The position numbers were made by a program, and so were the translations under genes. The notes under the pieces were generated by a model. That model was not told the DNA's origin and ran no database searches. It saw only the letters and a program-made list of their open reading frames with translations. Shown here in pieces: positions 56,154-64,000 of a stretch of 64,000 nt of DNA. The DNA is from Gloeopeniophorella convolvens (lineage: Eukaryota; Basidiomycota; Agaricomycetes; Russulales), in NCBI GenBank assembly GCA_022496205.1, contig WTXD01000024.1:62001-126000 (forward strand). Reading direction: 5' to 3'. The first letter of the stretch is position 1; each line of letters starts with the position of its first letter.

Positions 56154-57656
56154 TCAGGCGGAAATCGGGGGGTCTCGCGGAGGAAAAAGTGATTGGAACT
56201 CTTCACGAATGCGTTTGGGGACTCTGAGGCCTTTACCGTCCCGGGTGAACAACTCAAACTCTCGAAAGTTGGGAAGTAGTACGTGGCCATCTGACTCCCG
56301 CAGGGCTTGCGCGACAGCCAGCAGGAGGGTATCATCCAGCTGCAGCGTGACGACTCCCGAAAAAGCTGCTAGTATGGTATGCCAGTCCACTGCGTTGTCT
56401 GCCCAGTACGTCCTGTCTTGAGGGACCGGTGACGCTATTCCGCTATTTTCGATGTTGAGCTTGATCACAAGCGAAAGCACCGGTGCCAGCGAGCGGCAAA
56501 CTGCTGAGACGGACACAACTAGGGGATCGGTGTGATGTCCCAAGTCGCGACATTCTAACCCGTAACCTATGCTGAACCCATGCACCGGGTCTGTAACAGT
56601 CCTGATGTCCGCCATACTCCTGTCAAGACGCAATCGCGAATTAGTGGAGAGTGGAAGGATCGATATGCTGCGGATAAATCTGGATAGTGATGGGGCGGGG
56701 ACGTGTCTGCCATTCCTGAAAAATGATAGTTCGAGCATACAGAGATTCGGCGCATCAATCCTGCTTGCGAGGGCCTCGAAGAGGAGGCTTGATCCATGGA
56801 AATGGATCTCACTGAGCGACGCAAGGGACGCTGGCGTTCCAGAGAAAGGCACGACACGATCCTCGTTCACCATCCTGGTATCTTCCGGAAAGAACACGAG
56901 GCAGATGTACTCCAGCTGGGACATTGCGCGCACGCTCTCGAAAAGTTTGTCAAGGACAAGTGCGTTCATGTCACCGATGTTGAGGATTATGGAGAGATCG
57001 GCGAGCCAAGGGCTCGAAGGGAGGGGAACAAGGATGTTTTCGAATGACAGGGTACGCAGGGCAGGGGTATGATCGCCGAATAGCGTGACTGGGAACCAGG
57101 TTTTTCTGCATACTGCCTGGATCGAGAGATGTTCAAGTCGTCGCGCCGGGCGAGCCATCATCTCGAACATGTCGTATAACTGGCCACTCGATCCGACGCG
57201 GAGACTGATTTCTTGGACGCGATCGAGTTGTTCGAGCGCAAGGGCAAGGTCCTCGATAGCCTCCAGACACCACGGGTCGTCTCCAACGCCGCTCTGGTAG
57301 TCCAGCACGAGGGGAAGCTGGTGAGGATGGCGAAGGATGTCGGCGATGGGCGAACGGCGGGTGATGGGCGAACGGTGGGTGATATGGTATCGCAGGCCTA
57401 GACGTTCCGGCGACGCGAAAACGAGCCGACGCCACTGGTAACACACATGGGCCAGGGTGTACCACGTCCATCGATATCGCCCTCCCAAACGTTCTTCCAA
57501 CAGTCGAAACCAGTCGAAAACTTCCAGGAGTGCGTCATCAGGAATGGTGTTGATCGTGATATGTCGCATGTCGCCTCCTATGTAAGGTGACTTGTCAGGA
57601 TAAAGAACATTGAGGTCCACTTGGCGGGACGCCAGCCTGCAGTTATGACTACGCAC
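56154..57656 (-). CDS. F-box protein, pair C (member 2)
   Basis: One open frame of 500 residues; paralogue of 47980-49407. By comparison with that gene, the Met before RHITINTIPDDALLEVFDW (residue 30) is the likelier start. The F-box is followed by WYTLAHVCYQWRRLVFASPERLGLRY and leucine-rich segments (RRLEHLSIQAV, ALRTLSFENILVPLPSSP, FESVRAMSQLEYICLVF, LFEALASRIDAPNLCMLEL). A perfect-but-one 18-bp tandem duplication (57345-57380) repeats the six residues THRSPI/TRRSPI, absent from the paralogue. Presumed SCF substrate receptor. Confidence 0.83.
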   Translation of the reverse strand: MRSHNCRLASRQVDLNVLYPDKSPYIGGDMRHITINTIPDDALLEVFDWFRLLEERLGGRYRWTWYTLAHVCYQWRRLVFASPERLGLRYHITHRSPITRRSPIADILRHPHQLPLVLDYQSGVGDDPWCLEAIEDLALALEQLDRVQEISLRVGSSGQLYDMFEMMARPARRLEHLSIQAVCRKTWFPVTLFGDHTPALRTLSFENILVPLPSSPWLADLSIILNIGDMNALVLDKLFESVRAMSQLEYICLVFFPEDTRMVNEDRVVPFSGTPASLASLSEIHFHGSSLLFEALASRIDAPNLCMLELSFFRNGRHVPAPSLSRFIRSISILPLSTNSRLRLDRSMADIRTVTDPVHGFSIGYGLECRDLGHHTDPLVVSVSAVCRSLAPVLSLVIKLNIENSGIASPVPQDRTYWADNAVDWHTILAAFSGVVTLQLDDTLLLAVAQALRESDGHVLLPNFREFELFTRDGKGLRVPKRIREEFQSLFPPRDPPISA

Positions 57657-58572
57657 CGCTGTCAGTAAGCTAGAAGGACACTCAGTGGGCGGTAGGTTCT
57701 TCTTGATACTTCAAAAGTGGACGTGACGATAGTAGCAGTGGCAGCTCGGACGGAGTCGGACAGGGCCATGGCCAGCACCAGCGGGAACGTCGCCGTCGCC
57801 GGAGAACGATTCATCACGTGCTCGCACGAAGAGCACGCTACCGCACCGATTCCTCGCCCACTGAAGGCCGGCAACACGCACGCGCACACAGAAAATGAGC
57901 TGGTACTAGTGATTGGGTTACGTGCTAGGTGATATCTCTATGAGGGCAGTTATCGCACTGTTCGGAGGATTAAGTAGTGCTAGCGAGCAGCAATATGCGC
58001 GCGTAGGGTACGAGTACACTGGTGAGTAAGGCGTAGGCGTAGTAGCTAGGCGTGGAATGGGCAATGGGGGCGGCTACGAGAGGCAGAGAGGCATAAATCC
58101 CATGGGATAAGAGCAAGTAAGCAAAGCAACTGAATTCGCCGTACTGAGAACGGTCCATGGAACAGCGACTGACGCTCAGACGTACTCCCGTTTCAGGTAC
58201 TACAATAGAAGACCGCCTCCCTATTACTTTTTGACTGGGAGTCACATTCTGCACAAGCCATGCTTGTCAGAGACGAGCGCTTGGCGAGTGTAGGGTTTGC
58301 AGGAGCGAGGTCGCCCAGTGAGGCTGCATCTGTTCAATAGAGAATGGCGGTGGCGCTCGAGGCGCTCGGGTGCGTGCGTGCGATCCGTACACGCAGGTCA
58401 TTCAGAGGCTATTACACGCATCAGAGAAGAATCGGTTATGATTACATGTGGTATCCATGCGACAGCGAAAAGCGAGCAAGACAAAAACAACGCAAGCGGG
58501 GAACCCAAGCGAGGCGCTAGCACACCATCAGCACCGTCCGCGCAAACAGCAGTGACCAAGAAACGTACACAC
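57657..58572. other. Intergenic
   Basis: No supported gene. Holds the promoter of the F-box gene (left) and the 3' end of the SIKE-like gene (right). Short frames of at most 94 codons only. Confidence 0.5.
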
Positions 58573-59608
58573 CTACGATCCCTGCGGCTTCCTGTACGTT
58601 CCGAACGGGCCTACAGTGCCTCTCGGCCCACCCAACAGCGTGCTATGACGCACAGCAGGGACGACGCTGCTGCGCCCTTCCTCCGGCCCACTGTGCGCGG
58701 CCTGCGCGCTGCCGCCGCCGCCGCCGCCGCCCGGCGCAGCGAGCAATGCGTGCAGCAGCGCGTTCTCGCGCTCTAAGCGGGAGAGCTCGCACTCACGTTC
58801 AAGAGCCCAGTCTGCGTCGCCGTCCGGTGCTTCGCCGCCGAGGGCCCGCAACGCTCTGCGGAGCAGGGTTGAAAGCCGCGCGTAGGTGTTTAGGAGTGCG
58901 GTCTCCGAGCTCAGACTTGCGGCGTGGACTTCAGTTTCGCGCTCGAGGAGGCGTGACTCGTACTCGCGGATGCGAGCGAGTTCTTGGCTTTGGACCTCAT
59001 GCTGTAGACAAGCCAGAAGCATCAGCAAATCGTAGAGGCCCCGACGAGCCTTTGCCTTTGCCCGCGGCTGCGGCGGCGAAGAGTGAGGAGATTCGACGTA
59101 CCGCACGTTGTCGGAAAAGGCCCATGACAGTCTCCAGCGTTGTCTCGTACTCCTTTATTAGTGCGTTCAGCTGTTTGTTGTCATGCTGCAGCGCAAGGTT
59201 CTCCGCCATCATCGCGGCGTTCATGCGCTCGAGCTCCGCGTCATAGTCCTCTGCGGCCGTCAGCGCCTGCAGCATCCTCATGCATTATATACGCGCGCAC
59301 CTTTCTTCATCTCCATGTTGAACCTGATGCAGCGCCGCTCTGTCAGCGATGACACCTCTGGAGCACGCGAGGACTGCAGCGCACCGTCGTAACACAAACC
59401 CTGTCTGCGAGTGTATCGCTTGCGCCTATTCTACATCATTCTCAGTTGTGGTATGAAGAGACGCCACACGCACCTTGATTTCACTCGCGCGCCCGTGCAA
59501 CTGCGCGGTGTATGTGCGATGACTATTTGTCTGCTCCATGAGCTCCGAGAGGAGCGTGAACAGGCTTCCCATGTCGGGCTCGCCCGCTGTTGTGTCGATG
59601 ATGACCAT
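58573..59608 (-). CDS. SIKE/FGFR1OP2-family coiled-coil protein
   Basis: Four exons on the minus strand (59608-59474, 59430-59301, 59250-59102, 59001-58573) with consistent phases, 280 residues. Start MVIIDTTAGEPDMGSLFTLL fits the family pattern of a short acidic lead followed by SLF.LLSEL. Central heptad-type coiled coil: EDYDAELERMNAAMMAENLA, LQHDNKQLNALIKEYE, LETVMGLFRQRA, then ELARIREYESRLLERETE. Family members are about 250-300 residues and are part of STRIPAK/FAR-type phosphatase complexes in other eukaryotes, acting at membranes and in septation or morphogenesis. A poly-Gly run (GGC repeat, 58710-58735) lies near the C terminus. An in-frame ATG further upstream (129-codon frame to 59815) is less likely. 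Divergent to the PHD-finger gene. Confidence 0.8.
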
Positions 59609-59783
59609 CTTGTTTGTCGGCGAGGTGCTGCTGAGTCCGTAGCGGTGGTTGCTGCTGTGAAGGTTTCGAAGGAATTGACTGCTCACCGTGTCGGGCGCCT
59701 TGCCTGCTGTTGTGGCACGTGCCGTAAGTAAAAGGACGAGAACCCTAACCCAAGCGCGTCTCATTCTTGTCCGCGCGCAGTGA
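59609..59783. promoter_or_regulatory. Bidirectional promoter, SIKE-like and PHD-finger genes
   Basis: The two ATGs point away from each other and are 175 bp apart, so both promoters must lie here or within leaders. No TATA box is seen. The short distance suggests shared regulation. Confidence 0.55.
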
Positions 59784-61239
59784 ATGCCGCCGGTGTGCAA
59801 CCGCTGCAAGGGCACGACCTCGGACCCGTTAAATTTCTTGCTTTCATGCTCGGAGTGTAATAAGCACTGGCATCACCGTGAGCTGTCAAGTCCTGGTGAT
59901 TTCTACTTTGCTGACACCTTGAGTGTGCGACACGTGTAGGCTGTCATATCCCGCCACTAGGCGAAGCAGAGCTCGTCGCGTTACTGCGTGCGACAAATAA
60001 TAACGATGTAGACAACGGACTGTCATCATGGGTGGGAAGATGCTGCAAGAGGAGGCCGAGGCAGGCGCATGCGCAGGCAGCCCCCGAGGTCCGTGGTATT
60101 GATCCTTCCGCCTGTTCTTCCTGAGGCACCCATGCACGTCTGCATAGAAAGCTACCTCCCGATCATCAACACCTAGTTCTGCTCTCTCTGAAAATGTTGT
60201 ACGGCCACGAGTAACTCCCACCTCCGCTTCGCAGCCTCTTACGAATGCTACATCTACGCATGAACAACCTCGATGGAAGCCGGAGCCTTCGCCGTCCTCA
60301 ATATCGTCACCAATCCAAGCCGATCGGTGGACGCAGGGACATACATCGAACACGACTGGGCCTCAAGCGCTTATATTTAAGCCTGGTACACCGGGCGCAT
60401 CGACGGAGGGTCGAAGCCCTTCGCTGCCCGATATGCGGCGCTTGGACCTTCGTGGAACCACGACACCGACGCCACCTGGCGCAGCTGCGGATGGCAGTCC
60501 ACAGCCGCGCCCCGAATCAAACACAACGATCGAAAATGGAGGACGTATGGCTCCGCCAAGCGGGGATCCTCAATCTGCATTTTCCCGGTATGCGCGTCCG
60601 TCTCACCCCCGTGAGAGCTCTGCTACACTTGCGCGTGCCCCGACGAGGCCATTTGTGCAGCCCATACCATCCTCCTCCAAACTCACCCTCACTCACAACA
60701 ACTCTATCCCTATCCCAATCAAAGAAGAGCCTGAACCTATGGACGTCGACCCGCCAATAATAGAGCCTCCTAAGCTGGACCTCCGTGCACTCTCAAATGC
60801 CCGACCGCGCAAACATGCGAAGCAAACATTTCAGCGCATGACTGTGCAACAGCGACCGCGTACCCCCTCGCCACCCCCGGCACCCCCGCCTGTCCCTGCG
60901 CATCCCGTCAAGTATGAAGATCCAGAGATAGGAAGCCTCGACGCCCCGCCGATGGGCGTCCTGGCGCCGCGACTGCCTCCACGTGTTCTTCCAGAGCTCG
61001 CCGCAGAAGACCCACGCATACTCGAAATGATCGAGCGACAGGAGCAGCGCGAGGCATCTCGCCAACGCCGAGGCACACGCAAACCACACGCTATGCGGGC
61101 CGCGGGCAAGGCTCGCAGTGGTTTCGTACTTGTCTCGGCGCGGCCGGACACCGAGAGCGCTCGGGCATGGGAGGCTCAGGCGGAGCATGCTGAGCCAGGA
61201 GGGGTCTTCGCGGCTTACTTTTCGAGACGCGTGCGCTGA
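59784..61239 (+). CDS. PHD-type zinc-finger protein with disordered tail
   Basis: Exons 59784-59877, 59940-60088 and 60235-61239 join in phase to about 415 residues. The N terminus has a PHD-like cysteine/histidine pattern: CNRCKG, then LLSCSECNKHWHHRCHIPPL and later WVGRCCKR. This is the order C-x2-C, C-x2-C, H-x2-C seen in PHD fingers, with the last pair shifted (RCC rather than C-x2-C). The rest is Pro/Ser/Arg-rich with a repeated PP-acidic motif (EEPEPMDVDPP) and ends GGVFAAYFSRRVR. PHD fingers read histone H3 tails, so a chromatin role is possible. The second intron is ambiguous: alternative acceptors exist between 60160 and 60234. Confidence 0.65.
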
Positions 61240-61744
61240 TGCGCTGGGCACTCGCTGAGCGGAGCCTGATGCGTACGGTGTCGTTCAGATCTAGCCAGGG
61301 AAGTTAGGGAGCGCGCGACCGCGCAGAGGGCCATAGCTGACCCGCGCCGCGTCATGCGCCTCCGCGTTTTCCGTGCAATCGTAAGCTCGCATTCGCGCTG
61401 CTGCCGTGCCCATCTGGCAAGCCCGCACACGATGTCACGCGCTCTCGCTTCGGTCCCGCAGACGCGTCTGATCGTCGCGCTTCCCATGGGATCAAACGTC
61501 GCGGATTCCCATCGTCGCTGCGCTGACTCCCCTTCGCCAAGGGCCGAGGTTGCGTCCAAGATGCTTGGAGACGAGCAGCGTTCGGATCCAGACCGAGCTC
61601 CGGCCGTCGAGGCCCGGCAGGGCCCGGCTCGGCCGTTGGGGGCGCGTCGGGAGTTAGACCCGGAGTTACCCGCGATGGATATTTAGGCAAGTGTTGCTCC
61701 CCAGCGCGGAGATAGGCGAACACAACTTGCACAGTCACATTTAC
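61240..61744. other. Intergenic
   Basis: GC-rich, overlapping frames on both strands (114 codons minus at 61215-61559; 110 plus at 61354-61686) without family resemblance. Contains the promoter of the small gene at 61745. Confidence 0.45.
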
Positions 61745-62102
61745 ATGTCCAACCCCAGCACAAGCACAGGTGCGTCCGCCCGCCTCCTCCTTGACCCGCC
61801 ATGGCACTGACCATGGCATTGTGCACCGTACCGCAGTCTCAGCAGCAGCGTTTTGGGACCAGGAGCGCGAGAGCGGGAGCGAGCATCTGAAACGCGCGTT
61901 CGCCGGCGCCGCCGCGTCGGTCCTCACCGCCCTTTCTGGGCACCACCACGACCAGCCGGCTGCCGCCTCCAGCGCGCAGACACCACGCACTCGCCCCGCC
62001 GCGCGTGCCAGAGCTAACACCAAGGGGAAGCCCAAATACCGTCAGGAGTGGAATGGTTACGGGGACCTCGAGCCCTCCGGATGTCCACCTTGGTTCGCAT
62101 GA
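61745..62102 (+). CDS. Small hypothetical protein (two exons)
   Basis: Exon 1 61745-61769 (MSNPSTST) joins across a 67-nt GTGCGT...CCGCAG intron to exon 2 61837-62102, giving 96 residues. The N-terminal part is amphipathic (AAAFWDQERESGSEHLKRAF) and the tail is basic, ending WNGYGDLEPSGCPPWFA. The exon join is in phase and removes an upstream stop, which supports the model. No known domain or signal peptide. Function unknown. Confidence 0.5.
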
Positions 62103-63130
62103 ACGAGCACCAGGTATGTCCCCATGCCAGTCGTGCAGGAAAGATGCTTACTCGGTCCCGCCCAGCTCGCAGTGTCGTTTGCAAATCAGCATGAAGATCG
62201 CTACTCATACCATTCATACCCTGTACAATCTACAATTAATCGCTGGGGACGTGTACGAGGCAGTTCAGAGAGGTCTGTTGTAGGAGTTGTATGTTGTTGG
62301 AATTCAAAGACTTCGCAGTTCCTTTGCTTGGGCTCCTCGCCTTTGGGAGCTTTCAATTGAGGACTCGCTCACTTGCGGTGGGGCCTCCTCTGCTGATCCG
62401 AGATTAAGATCCATGGAGTACGAGATCGATTGGTCATTAAGGCACAGCACGAGGCTACGAACATACGCGCTGTATCTGTGAAACCCCGTCGAGATCTGGA
62501 CCGTGAGGATGGCGGTGAGTTCCATGGAAGGTGAACGCGAACTGAATTCGTACAGATTCCGCCTCCGCGCAGTGGATGCAACTGCAAGACCCTGCACACT
62601 GAACACGATGCTTGCGCCTATAGTCATCTCTCCGGATCGTTTCTCATAATCGTACGTACATCATGTCGTTGCGTAAGTCACCTCTCCCCGCGCTCCGACG
62701 CGAGCGACTCTGCCACCAATTGAAGTTGGGCACCACTGCTTGCATGGGCGTGCGACGCTCCTGGCCTCACCGCGGCCCCGTCGGACCCGGATAAGTAATG
62801 GCGCTAGCCACGGCGTCAACCCCTAGCGTCCCAACTTTCCTCGTGCGCATCACTTTGCACCAATTTAGGGGATTGTAGCACTGCGCCCAGCTGCACGCAC
62901 AAGAGCAAAGGCGACTCCACATTCTCCGCGCGCGCTTGCTAGCCCTGCGCGGCGTCCGCCGCCGAAACGTTCCGTTAACTGCTCCTCCCATTCATTTGTG
63001 CTCCATTTAGCTTCAGGTCCGCCTCGCCGAACCAGCGCGAGCCACAGCCCGTGCACAGGCATCAGTCAAATTCGATTATTGCGCCGCTTCGAGCCAGCGC
63101 AGGTCGTAAGTGTTTGCAGCCAGCGGTGCA
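62103..63130. other. Intergenic
   Basis: No supported gene. A minus frame (62304-62627, 107 codons) contains a protein-like stretch (LTAILTVQISTGFHRYSAYV) but no family match or flanking exons were found. Confidence 0.45.
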
Positions 63131-63136
63131 TATAAG
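63131..63136 (+). promoter_or_regulatory. TATA box of the small gene at 63261
   Basis: TATAAG 125 bp before the ATG, followed by a C/T-rich stretch with CACACACACGAG at about 63225-63236. Typical spacing for a basidiomycete leader. Confidence 0.45.
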
Positions 63137-63260
63137 AGCATGGGGGCGCGCGGGGCGGCTGCTAAGCATACGAAGCGACTCACTCTTTATTCCCTGTTAC
63201 TATCCATCCATTCACTTTAATCGCACACACACGAGTTCGCCCGTAGGAGCCAGGCTAGAC

Positions 63261-63613
63261 ATGTCTTTCAGTTTTAATGCAGGTGCGTGGCTGACAAGCG
63301 CTCCAGCGAAAGAGCCAGGCGCTGACGCGCCGCAGTGCTTGCCTGTATCCAGTCTTTCTTCTATGCCTTCCTGCGCGCGTGGGCGAACGGGGCCGCTGCA
63401 TTTGCGGAGGCATCACCGCTGCCTGTGAGCTCAATGCCAAGCCCACAGAGGCAGTTCGAGTGGGCTGCCCAATCGAACCTCGAGCGCCAACGCGAGAACA
63501 AGCCACCATCACCACCGCTCTCACACCCCAGAGAGGAGCCACAAATGGCTGAAAAAGAGACGCCGGTATCTGGAAGGGAGGAGATAAGGTTGTCTGGAGA
63601 GACCATGGTATGA
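63261..63613 (+). CDS. Small hypothetical protein (two exons)
   Basis: Exon 1 63261-63282 (MSFSFNA) joins across a 53-nt intron (GTGCGT...CCGCAG) to exon 2 63336-63613, giving 99 residues. The second exon starts with a hydrophobic stretch (VLACIQSFFYAFLRAWANG) and continues with a Pro/Glu/Arg-rich hydrophilic tail (QRQFEWAAQSNLERQRENK, LSHPREEPQMAEKETP). The hydrophobic run could be a membrane anchor or amphipathic helix. Function unknown. Confidence 0.5.
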
Positions 63614-63877
63614 CCTGGTCGTCCTGGAGAGGATGCTGGGCGCGTTGCTGCCATTGATTATACCACATCCCCTGCATAACTCTGTACCGCGCTGCTGGCT
63701 GTTACTCATTGGTCTGCTCATAGATGGACTAGACATTGTACATTTGCATTAGCTGTAATCGATTAATTTATTGAGAAAGGGTATCCAAGAACGAGTGAAT
63801 GTCCGATGCGAATAAATAAGCTGGCGAATAATAGATAGGTAGGTGCGCGTCCGGTGTTGAACGGTCTGGTGGGCGAT

Positions 63878-64000
63878 CAGTCGTAGATGGGTAGAGGTAG
63901 CATCCTGTCGGCGTTGAACAAGAAGTTGTTCGCCACGTCTTCGCCTTCGAGGAACCGCGTAGGGTAGACAACTAAGCGGCGCGTACACGCGTCAACAACG
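63878..64000 (-). CDS. 3' end of an unidentified gene (runs off the window)
   Basis: The minus-strand frame from the window edge encodes 40 residues (CTRRLVVYPTRFLEGEDVAN ... MLPLPIYD) before a TGA at 63878-63880. Composition is protein-like and the stop is followed by AT-rich sequence, as expected for a 3' end. No family was recognised from this fragment. It is convergent with the small gene ending at 63613. Confidence 0.5.

Noticed and set aside
61352..62035. 227-codon minus frame
   Set aside because: Runs antisense across the small plus-strand gene and GC-rich intergenic DNA; no motif.
1..64000. CRISPR arrays, bacterial operons, rRNA genes, plasmid origins
   Set aside because: None seen; spliced genes and a eukaryotic tRNA intron show fungal nuclear DNA.

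Overview
This is nuclear DNA of a filamentous basidiomycete, most likely an agaricomycete close to the Polyporales. Genes are intron-rich, with GT-AG introns of about 45-75 nt. The recognisable proteins are a polyporopepsin-like aspartic protease, a KDZ (Plavaka-type) transposase with a DUF6698-like companion gene, agaricomycete F-box proteins and a fungal Nha1-type Na+/H+ antiporter. The organism cannot be named more precisely from sequence alone. Exon models were read by eye, using frame continuity across GT-AG sites and remembered family patterns.

Layout. 1-3.97 kb holds no supported gene, only low-complexity and tandem-repeat DNA. 3.97-10.16 kb is a decayed KDZ element: a multi-exon transposase with two in-frame stops and at least two frameshifts, then a DUF6698-like gene. 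10.2-14.5 kb is repeat-rich and contains a frameshifted fragment (11.8-12.4 kb) copied from the 3' end of the antiporter gene 6 kb away. 14.55-16.27 kb is the aspartic protease, followed by a diverged tandem duplication. 17.95-21.11 kb (minus) is the nine-exon antiporter. A tRNA-Glu(CTC) with a 7-nt intron lies at 24.18-24.25 kb (minus). 24.5-27.7 kb encodes an SNM1/Artemis-type beta-CASP nuclease and 28.46-30.42 kb an FMN-barrel/ferredoxin-reductase-like oxidoreductase.

30.65-57.66 kb is the most unusual part. Seven intact F-box-type genes and one F-box pseudogene all lie on the minus strand and fall into three paralogue pairs, one singleton and the relic. KIN17 and one unknown gene are embedded in the cluster. 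Interspersed, each just downstream of an F-box gene, are a frameshifted cytochrome P450 (52.4-54.4 kb), a decayed P450 3' end (36.6-36.8 kb), and three copies of the same P450 3'-flanking sequence. This suggests repeated duplication of an F-box plus P450 segment followed by decay.

58.5-64 kb returns to ordinary housekeeping-like genes: a SIKE/FGFR1OP2-family coiled-coil protein and a PHD-finger protein sharing a 175-bp divergent promoter, two small two-exon genes, and the 3' end of a gene that leaves the window.

Functional links are limited. The antiporter (ion homeostasis), KIN17 and SNM1-like proteins (DNA/RNA transactions) and the SIKE-like protein (probably STRIPAK-type signalling) are stand-alone genes. 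The F-box proteins are presumably SCF ubiquitin-ligase substrate receptors with fast-evolving C-terminal repeats.
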